Source: PHAA01 sp040217755
GTDB taxonomy: Bacteria; Bacillota; Syntrophomonadia; Syntrophomonadales; Syntrophomonadaceae
Direction of reading: 5' to 3'
NCBI GenBank assembly: GCA_040217755.1
Contig: JBEHWJ010000077.1
Coordinates: forward strand, 1-10,255
Length of the DNA: 10,255 nucleotides
The position numbers were made by a program, and so were the translations under genes. The notes beneath the pieces are model-generated. The model did not search any database and was not told where the DNA came from. It saw only the letters and a program-made list of their open reading frames with translations. Shown here piece by piece: positions 5,261 through 10,255 of the stretch; positions within the stretch are counted from its first letter, which is position 1; every line of letters begins with the position of its first letter.

Positions 5261-6274
5261 ATGGCAGCGATAAATAAAAAAGGCGGGCAGACCCTGATGT
5301 TTGCGGACCCCCCTTGCCTGATCTCATGGGCTTCGATAGTGGGGCCCAAAGAGGGCGAAGGACCATGGAGCGGCGATTTCGACCAGATTTTGCCCGATTA
5401 TCTTTGGGGGGAGGCCAGCTGGGAGAAAGCCGAAAGCAAGATGCTGCGCGAGGCCGCCAAGTTGGCCCTCAGCAAGCAGGGGCTGCAGACTTCCGATATA
5501 GAATTGATGGTGGCCGGTGACTTGCTCAACCAGATCACTTCGTCAAACTATGCCGCCCGGGAGATATCCATCCCTTACCTGGGGTTATACGGCGCTTGCT
5601 CCACCATGGCCGAATCGCTTTTGATAGGTGCCACCATGGTGGATGGAGGTTATTGTGAACGGGTGATAGCGGCCACCTCCAGTCATCACTACAGTGCCGA
5701 GCGGCAGTTTCGATATCCCATCGAGCAGGGGGTACAACGGGTGCCCAGCTCTCAATGGACGGCAACCGCTGCCGGTGCGGTGGTTCTGCAAAAAGGCGGG
5801 AATGGGCCCAAAGTCAGTTGTGCAACGGTGGGCAAGGTTATTGACATGGGGCAGACCGATGCCGCCAATATGGGCGCGGCCATGGCTCCCGCCGCAATTG
5901 ATACGATAAAGGCGCATTTCGAAGATACCGGCCGCCCCCATGATTATTACGATCTGGTGGTGACCGGGGACCTGGGCCTGGTGGGGATGACTTTGGCCCG
6001 CGAATTGATGGTCAAGGTAGGGCTGGTGCCGGGCCCCAACTATAGTGATTGCGGGGTTCTCCTCTATGATGGCCTGCAGGGAGTGGATTCCGGCGGCAGC
6101 GGTTGCGGTTGCTGCGGGTGTATGCTCACTGGTCCTTTCCTGCGCAAGCTGACCCTTGGGGAGATGAAAAATATCCTGCTGGTGGCTACGGGGGCCTTGA
6201 TGAGTCCCACCACCACCTTCCAGAATGAGAGCATACCTTCTATAGCCCACGCGGTGGCCATAGAAAATATATAG
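5261..6274 (+). CDS. spoVAD: Stage V sporulation protein AD (dipicolinate-binding, thiolase-like fold)
   Basis: This 337-residue protein (Bacillus homologue about 338) is the soluble, dipicolinate-binding member of the SpoVA complex on the outer face of the spore inner membrane. It has a thiolase/ketosynthase-like fold: a cysteine in the position of the thiolase nucleophile lies in GLYGACSTMAES (C113), and the C-terminal half carries VTGDLGLVG (234-242) and NYSDCGVLLYD (260-270). A glycine- and cysteine-rich loop, SGGSGCGCCGC at 277-287, is a feature of the family; this copy has four cysteines in six residues. There is no catalytic histidine context typical of ketosynthases, in line with a binding role. 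The ATG at 5261 has AAGGTGG six bases upstream. Confidence 0.95.
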   Translation: MAAINKKGGQTLMFADPPCLISWASIVGPKEGEGPWSGDFDQILPDYLWGEASWEKAESKMLREAAKLALSKQGLQTSDIELMVAGDLLNQITSSNYAAREISIPYLGLYGACSTMAESLLIGATMVDGGYCERVIAATSSHHYSAERQFRYPIEQGVQRVPSSQWTATAAGAVVLQKGGNGPKVSCATVGKVIDMGQTDAANMGAAMAPAAIDTIKAHFEDTGRPHDYYDLVVTGDLGLVGMTLARELMVKVGLVPGPNYSDCGVLLYDGLQGVDSGGSGCGCCGCMLTGPFLRKLTLGEMKNILLVATGALMSPTTTFQNESIPSIAHAVAIENI

Positions 6275-6331
6275 ACGAACCAGATTTTAGAGATTGGACC
6301 CGACGAAATAAACCGAAAGGGATGGGGTGGC

Positions 6332-6688
6332 GTGTCTTTACTGATGGCCTTTCTCGTGGGGGGCAGCCTGTGCCTGGTAGGCCAACTGGCCATGGACCTG
6401 ACCAAACCGGGTATAACTCCGGGGCATATTTTGGTGGGCTATATAACCATAGGTGCATTCCTGAGCGCGATAGGGCTGTACCAACCGCTGGTAAATATCG
6501 GCGGCGCCGGGGCCACGATACCTTTAAGCGGTTTCGGCCATAGCCTGGCCCAGGGGGCCATAACCGGGGTTGCGGAAAAAGGGTGGTTGGGAGCCTTTAG
6601 CGGAGGTATTACAGCAACGGCCGGGGGGATTACCGCGGCCATCGTATTCGGTTATCTGGCGGCGATCCTATTCGATCCCCGTGATTAG
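6332..6688 (+). CDS. spoVAE: Stage V sporulation protein AE (SpoVAEb type)
   Basis: This 118-residue membrane protein is the third SpoVA component, with about three to four hydrophobic segments (4-22, 32-51, 58-78 and 90-114). It shares with SpoVAC the N-terminal pattern AFLVGGSLCLVGQ (6-18) and the motif GGAGATIPLSGFG (57-69), showing that the two are related membrane proteins. The length matches the Bacillus protein (about 116). The start is a GTG at 6332 with AAAGGGA (6317-6323) upstream; a longer frame beginning at 6322 is in another reading frame and is not real. It lies 57 bases after spoVAD, a gap with nothing else visible. SpoVAEa and SpoVAF do not follow; an activase-type gene does, after 43 bases. 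Confidence 0.93.
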   Translation: MSLLMAFLVGGSLCLVGQLAMDLTKPGITPGHILVGYITIGAFLSAIGLYQPLVNIGGAGATIPLSGFGHSLAQGAITGVAEKGWLGAFSGGITATAGGITAAIVFGYLAAILFDPRD

Positions 6689-6731
6689 GGGATTACCAAC
6701 ATGGGCAGATAGGAAAGTGAGGATTTAAGTA

Positions 6732-7697
6732 ATGAAGGTCGGCATACCCAGAAGCCTGTTCTATTTTTACTATTTCCCCCTCTGGAAAACCTTTTTCGAA
6801 GGGCTGGGAGCGGAAGTAGTGACTTCGTCATGGACCAATCGGCAGACGGTCGAGGCTGGATTGCTTAGCGCGGTTGACGAAGCCTGTTTTCCAATCAAGG
6901 TCTGTTTCGGGCACGTCCAGGAATTATGCCGTAAAGAGTTGGACTACATTTTCATCCCCCGTCTGGTCAGCATCGAGGCGCGCTCTTACATATGCCCGAA
7001 ATTCATGGGATTGCCGGATATGGTGCGGGCATCACTGCCCAGCCTGCCGGAAATAATCGACATAACCGTCGACCTCAGCCGCAACGGCAAGACCTTGGAG
7101 AAGGATTTGCTGAAAATAGGGCGCCGGTTAGGCCGGGATAGCAGTGCTGCCAGGCAGGCCTATGGTGATGGTTTGGCGGAATGGCGCCGATGCCGTCAAT
7201 GGTGCCGGCAAGGTTATTCGATGGCTGAAGCGATCAGGATATGGGACGGGGAGGAACTGCCCCCGCCCTCAACCCAGGGCCTTAATATAGGGGTGTTGGG
7301 CCATGGTTATTCGTTATACGACCAGATGATCAGCATGGATTTGATAAACCGCCTGCGTAAGTTCGGTTGCCAGGTCCAGGTAGTCGAAAACCTGGATCAG
7401 GCATCGGTGGAGGCCAAAGCCGCCGAGATACCCAAACGGGTTTTCTGGACCCTAGGCCGTAAAGCGGTCGGGGGGGCACTGCTGCTGGATAACCAACCCG
7501 ATGTGGATGGGATAGTGTACCTGGCCTGTTTCGGATGCGGGCCGGATTCGATGGTCGGTGAAATAATCAGCCGCAAGGTGCGCCACAAACCTTTCATGAT
7601 GCTCACCATCGATGAGCATACCGCCGAAGCTGGCCTGGTAACCCGACTGGAAGCATTCTGTGACATGCTGCATCGAAAGAAGGCGGTCAACCTATGA
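6732..7697 (+). CDS. Acyl-CoA dehydratase activase-related protein (COG3580 / DUF2229-like)
   Basis: This 321-residue protein resembles the DUF2229 proteins found next to, or fused to, 2-hydroxyglutaryl-CoA dehydratase activases; their reaction is unknown. It starts MKVGIPRSLFYF. Ten cysteines are present. Those in family-like motifs are C52 and C58 (EACFPIKVCFG), C88 (YICPKFMG), and C266 and C269 (ACFGCGPDS). A second Rossmann-like half begins at about 184 with LNIGVLGHGYSLYD. It ends with the signature DEHTAEAGLVTRLEAF at 294-309. The cysteines suggest an iron-sulfur cluster, as in dehydratase subunits. The ATG has GAGGA eight bases upstream. The gene overlaps the next by four bases (ATGA), and its partner is a full-length paralogue. 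No terminator is visible after spoVAE, so forespore expression is plausible. Confidence 0.82.
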   Translation: MKVGIPRSLFYFYYFPLWKTFFEGLGAEVVTSSWTNRQTVEAGLLSAVDEACFPIKVCFGHVQELCRKELDYIFIPRLVSIEARSYICPKFMGLPDMVRASLPSLPEIIDITVDLSRNGKTLEKDLLKIGRRLGRDSSAARQAYGDGLAEWRRCRQWCRQGYSMAEAIRIWDGEELPPPSTQGLNIGVLGHGYSLYDQMISMDLINRLRKFGCQVQVVENLDQASVEAKAAEIPKRVFWTLGRKAVGGALLLDNQPDVDGIVYLACFGCGPDSMVGEIISRKVRHKPFMMLTIDEHTAEAGLVTRLEAFCDMLHRKKAVNL

Positions 7698-8794
7698 GGG
7701 TAACGTTCCCGGCTATGGGACACATGAATATCGCCGTCCGGACCCTGCTGTCCGGTTTGAAACTGGAAGTTGTCCCTCCACCGCCCATCAGCAAACGCAC
7801 CCTGGAATTGGGTATCAAGAACTCACCGGAATTTGCCTGTCTGCCCTTGAAGATAAACGTGGGCAATTTCATCGAAGCCATGGAACGGGGGGCGGATACC
7901 ATCGTGATGGTGGGCGGATGGGGTCCCTGCCGGTTCGGTTATTATGCCCAGGTGGAAAGAGATATCCTGGAGGGATTGGGATATGAATTCAAGATGATAG
8001 TGCTGGAAGCTCCCGATTCCAGGTTGCAGGATCTGGTGGCGCAGGTCAAAAACCTGGGCGAAAACGTCTCTTTGTGGGAGGCGGTGAAGGCCATCAGGTT
8101 TGGCTGGCATAAATTAAGCGCAGTCGAAAGACTGGAACGCCAACTCGATTACGTCTTGCCCCGGGCCTGGGAAAAAGATCAGGCCGAACAGCTTTACGAT
8201 CGGGCCATATCGTCCATCGATGCCGCGCAGAGCTGGGGGGAGGTGGGAGATATTGCCCACCGGGCCGAACAAGCTTTGCTCTCGCTGCACCTAAAAAAGG
8301 AAACCCCGATGAAAATCGGCCTGGTGGGGGAGATATACACCCTGCTGGAGCCGGCCGCCAACTACGAAATCTGCCGCCTGATCGGCAGGATGGGTGCGCA
8401 AGTATGCCGGTCCACCTATCTCACAGACTGGCTCAATGACCATCTGCTGGGGGGACTGGTCAAGAAATCGGTAAGTAAGCAACTCAAGCAATATACCAGG
8501 CCTTACCTCAATCACCCCGTGGGTGGCCACGGTTGGGAAACGGTAGGTCATGCGGTGCATTTTGCCCGGATGAAGTGCGACGGCATCATTCAGATAGGGC
8601 CCTTGACCTGTATGCCGGAGATAGTGGCCCAATCGATCCTGCCCTCCGTCAGTGCCAGGGAAGGCATACCGGCGATGACCCTGTGGTTCGATGAATTATC
8701 CGCCACCGCCGGGCTGGTCACCAGGCTGGAGGCGTTTATCGATATGATCGAGCGGCAAAGAATCAGAAAAAACGAGCGAGTCAAGGAGGCTTAG
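7694..8794 (+). CDS. Acyl-CoA dehydratase-like protein (COG3581 type), paralogue of the preceding gene
   Basis: This 366-residue protein resembles the COG3581 partners of activases; no reaction is known. It aligns with the preceding gene along its length: ACLPLK (48-53) with ACFPIK, GPCRFGYY (77-84) with the YICPKFMG region, MKIGLVGEIYTLLE (206-219) with the second-half start, and ATAGLVTRLEAF (337-348) with the shared C-terminal signature. C49, C79 and C306 (GPLTCMPE) correspond to cysteines of the neighbour and could bind a cluster. The middle (about 105-205) is a longer, helix-rich insert. Start and preceding stop overlap as ATGA, which favours equal production and a heterodimer. The gene that follows encodes the ATPase expected to activate such a dimer. 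Family level is fairly sure; the substrate is unknown. Confidence 0.82.
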   Translation: MRVTFPAMGHMNIAVRTLLSGLKLEVVPPPPISKRTLELGIKNSPEFACLPLKINVGNFIEAMERGADTIVMVGGWGPCRFGYYAQVERDILEGLGYEFKMIVLEAPDSRLQDLVAQVKNLGENVSLWEAVKAIRFGWHKLSAVERLERQLDYVLPRAWEKDQAEQLYDRAISSIDAAQSWGEVGDIAHRAEQALLSLHLKKETPMKIGLVGEIYTLLEPAANYEICRLIGRMGAQVCRSTYLTDWLNDHLLGGLVKKSVSKQLKQYTRPYLNHPVGGHGWETVGHAVHFARMKCDGIIQIGPLTCMPEIVAQSILPSVSAREGIPAMTLWFDELSATAGLVTRLEAFIDMIERQRIRKNERVKEA

Positions 8795-8795
8795 A

Positions 8796-9782
8796 ATGGA
8801 TTGCTATTTGGGGATAGACATCGGTTCGGTGAGCAGCAACCTGGTCCTGTTGGATGGCCAGGATAATCTATTGCGCAAGGTTTATCTGCGCACCCGCGGC
8901 AATCCGGTCCAAGTCGTCCGGGAGGGGTTCGCGCTACTGCTTGAAGATCTGCCCATGGACTTGTCTATCCAAGGAGTGGGCACCACCGGCAGCGGACGGT
9001 ACCTTTCTGCCGTGCTGACTGGAGCTGACGTGACCAAGAATGAGATCACCGCCCATGCGGTGGCCGCCGCCCGATATTATCCGGAAGTGAGGACTATCCT
9101 GGAGATTGGCGGCCAGGATTCCAAGATAATCATCCTCGATCAGGGCGTCGTCAACGATTTTGCCATGAACACGGTATGTGCGGCGGGTACGGGTTCATTT
9201 CTCGACCAGCAGGCCGCCCGGCTGAATATGGACATACAGGAATTTGGGGACGCTGCCGCCCGCTCCCGGCAAGCAGTGCGTATAGCGGGACGTTGCGGAG
9301 TCTTCGCTGAAACCGATATGATTCACAAACAGCAGATGGGATACCCTGCCGAAGATATAATAATGGGCCTATGCGAGGCTTTGGCCAGGAACTATTTGAA
9401 TAATGTGGGCAAGGGTAAGAAAATCGAAGCGCCGGTGGTATTTCAAGGTGGAGTGGCCGCCAATCGGGGTCTGCGGGCAGCCTTTGAAAAAATGCTGGGT
9501 ATGCCGGTTGAAGTCCCCGCCCATTACGACGTCATGGGGGCCATCGGGGCGGCCATCCTGGCCCGCGAGAACTATCAGGCCAACCGCCGGCCGACCAGTT
9601 TCAACGGAACTGCTTTCATACTGGAGGGGGAATTCAGTACCACCAGTCATGAGTGCCAGGGCTGCCCCAATCTTTGTGAGGTGGTATGCATAAAACGTAA
9701 CCGCCGGGTGCTGGCCTATTGGGGGGACCGCTGTAAAAAATGGGAAGGTTCGCTGCAGGGGCGATCTGAAAAGGCGGTTTGA
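8796..9782 (+). CDS. BadF/BadG/BcrA/HgdC-type ATPase, dehydratase activase with extra C-terminal cysteine cluster
   Basis: This 328-residue protein belongs to the ASKHA ATPase family that passes one electron, driven by ATP, to 2-hydroxyacyl-CoA dehydratases or benzoyl-CoA reductases. Nucleotide-binding motifs are GIDIGSVSSN (6-15), LEIGGQDSKI (102-111) and FQGGVAANRG (216-225). C128 (NTVCAAGTGSF) and C167 (AGRCGVFAETD) match the two cysteines that, in the HgdC homodimer, hold one shared [4Fe-4S] cluster. HgdC is about 260 residues; this protein has about 65 more, with H285, C287, C290, C294, C298 (a CX2CX3CX3C pattern) and C313. This tail may bind a second cluster. The start ATG follows AAGGAGG by six bases and the previous stop by one base. 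No HgdA/HgdB or BcrB/C genes are in the window. Confidence 0.9.
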   Translation: MDCYLGIDIGSVSSNLVLLDGQDNLLRKVYLRTRGNPVQVVREGFALLLEDLPMDLSIQGVGTTGSGRYLSAVLTGADVTKNEITAHAVAAARYYPEVRTILEIGGQDSKIIILDQGVVNDFAMNTVCAAGTGSFLDQQAARLNMDIQEFGDAAARSRQAVRIAGRCGVFAETDMIHKQQMGYPAEDIIMGLCEALARNYLNNVGKGKKIEAPVVFQGGVAANRGLRAAFEKMLGMPVEVPAHYDVMGAIGAAILARENYQANRRPTSFNGTAFILEGEFSTTSHECQGCPNLCEVVCIKRNRRVLAYWGDRCKKWEGSLQGRSEKAV

Positions 9783-9796
9783 TCTGCAGAAAGAGG

Positions 9797-9826
9797 TTGT
9801 TCAGTGGAAAAAGATTGTGCTAGAAT
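9797..9826 (+). promoter_or_regulatory. Candidate extended -10 promoter upstream of the TrpB2 gene
   Basis: TAGAAT (9821-9826) matches the SigA -10 at five of six positions and is preceded by TGC, the extended -10 element. The -35 region TTGTTC (9797-9802) matches at only three of six positions, with an 18-base spacer. It lies in the 89-base gap after the activase gene, about 45 bases before the next start codon. No terminator is visible in this gap, so read-through from upstream is also possible. Confidence 0.4.
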
Positions 9827-9871
9827 CAAACGAGTGTATACAAAATATGAGATTAGAGGAGCGAAGCAGAG

Positions 9872-10255
9872 ATGAGCCGAGACGATTTAACCAAGATTAT
9901 TTTGCCCGAAGAGAAAATGCCCCGATTCTGGTACAATGTTCAGGCCGACATGCCTACCCCCTTATCACCTGCCCTGCATCCTGGAACCAAGCAGCCATTG
10001 GGTCCCGAGGACCTGGCTCCTCTTTTCCCCATGGGTCTGATCGCCCAGGAGGTTTCCACCGAGCGGTTTATCGAGATACCCCCCGAAGTGCTGGAATTAT
10101 ATAAATTATGGAGGCCATCGCCATTATACCGGGCGCATGGATTGGAGAAAGCCCTCGACACCCCCTGCCGTATCTACTATAAATATGAAGGGGTAAGCCC
10201 GGTGGGCAGCCATAAGTTAAACTCCGCCCTGGCTCAGGTTTATTACAACAAGGCG
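9872..10255 (+). CDS. trpB: TrpB2-type tryptophan synthase beta chain, N-terminal part (3' truncated by window)
   Basis: The frame stays open from the ATG at 9872 to the window end, 128 codons, and the stop lies outside. The protein condenses indole and serine to tryptophan with pyridoxal phosphate. The N-terminus (LPEEKMPRFWYNVQADMP, 11-28), then LAPLFP (48-53), RPSPLYRA (81-88) and YYKYEGVSPVGSHKLN (102-117), are typical of the longer TrpB2 subgroup; K115 in GSHKLN is the expected cofactor lysine. TrpB1 enzymes lack this N-terminal extension. GAGGAG at 9856-9861 is the ribosome binding site, ten bases upstream. No trpA or other trp gene is visible. TrpB2 enzymes often stand alone and may salvage indole. 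A frame starting at 9817 across the same bases is a shadow. Confidence 0.92.
   Translation, partial: MSRDDLTKIILPEEKMPRFWYNVQADMPTPLSPALHPGTKQPLGPEDLAPLFPMGLIAQEVSTERFIEIPPEVLELYKLWRPSPLYRAHGLEKALDTPCRIYYKYEGVSPVGSHKLNSALAQVYYNKA

Noticed and set aside
5585..6250. A 221-codon open frame on the minus strand.
   Set aside because: It is a shadow of spoVAD, with no ribosome binding site and low-complexity histidine- and glycine-rich content.
6675..6693. Hairpin ATCCCC/GGGGAT at the spoVAE stop codon, as a possible terminator.
   Set aside because: The stem is only six base pairs with a seven-base loop, and the sequence after it has no T-tract. It does not argue against read-through into the activase cluster.
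9817..10104. A 95-codon plus-strand frame near the window end.
   Set aside because: It overlaps the start of the TrpB2 gene in another frame; only the frame from 9872 carries recognisable motifs such as GSHKLN.
1..10255. CRISPR arrays, insertion sequences, tRNA or rRNA genes, prophage or attachment sites.
   Set aside because: Reading through the window showed no regularly spaced repeats, no transposase or integrase motifs and no tRNA-like cloverleaf; gene density and strand are uniform, as expected for a core chromosomal region.

Overview
All genes in this window lie on the plus strand and belong to an endospore-forming Firmicute. The evidence is a complete dacF-spoIIAA-spoIIAB-sigF block followed by spoVAC-spoVAD-spoVAE. 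The moderately GC-rich coding sequence, the short spoVA set (C, D, E only) and the acyl-CoA dehydratase activase-type genes point to an anaerobic member of the Clostridia, possibly a syntrophic or Peptococcaceae-like lineage. The genus cannot be fixed from this sequence alone.

Layout: (1) Bases 1-1484 are nucleoside salvage: the 3' end of phosphopentomutase (deoB), then pyrimidine-nucleoside phosphorylase (pdp) one base later. (2) Bases 1485-4408 are the forespore control block: a gap with a long inverted repeat over the dacF ribosome binding site, dacF (D,D-carboxypeptidase), a 111-base leader with a possible SigH promoter and a hairpin, then spoIIAA, spoIIAB and sigF. (3) Bases 4409-4705 hold a small dodecin-family gene with a SigG-like promoter candidate in front and a strong intrinsic terminator behind. 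(4) Bases 4706-6688 hold a near-consensus SigG promoter (GTATA, 18 bases, CATAATA) and spoVAC, spoVAD and spoVAE, for dipicolinic acid transport into the spore. (5) Bases 6732-9782 hold three tightly packed genes: two full-length paralogues resembling the COG3580 and COG3581 families (relatives of 2-hydroxyacyl-CoA dehydratase subunits), then a BadF/BadG/HgdC-type ATPase activase with an added cysteine cluster. No terminator is visible between spoVAE and this trio. (6) A gap with an extended -10 promoter candidate leads into the start of a TrpB2-type tryptophan synthase beta chain, cut by the window end.

How the parts work together: SpoIIAA, SpoIIAB and SigF form the partner-switching circuit that activates the first forespore sigma factor. 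DacF trims spore peptidoglycan. The SpoVA proteins load dipicolinate under the later sigma factor SigG. The most unusual feature is that a two-subunit metalloenzyme and its ATP-driven activator appear to sit in the same transcription unit as spoVA, so they may be made in the forespore. That is an inference from gene order and missing terminators. Other points of interest are structured translation-initiation regions at dacF, spoIIAB and the dodecin gene, and a dodecin lacking the usual flavin-stacking tryptophan.
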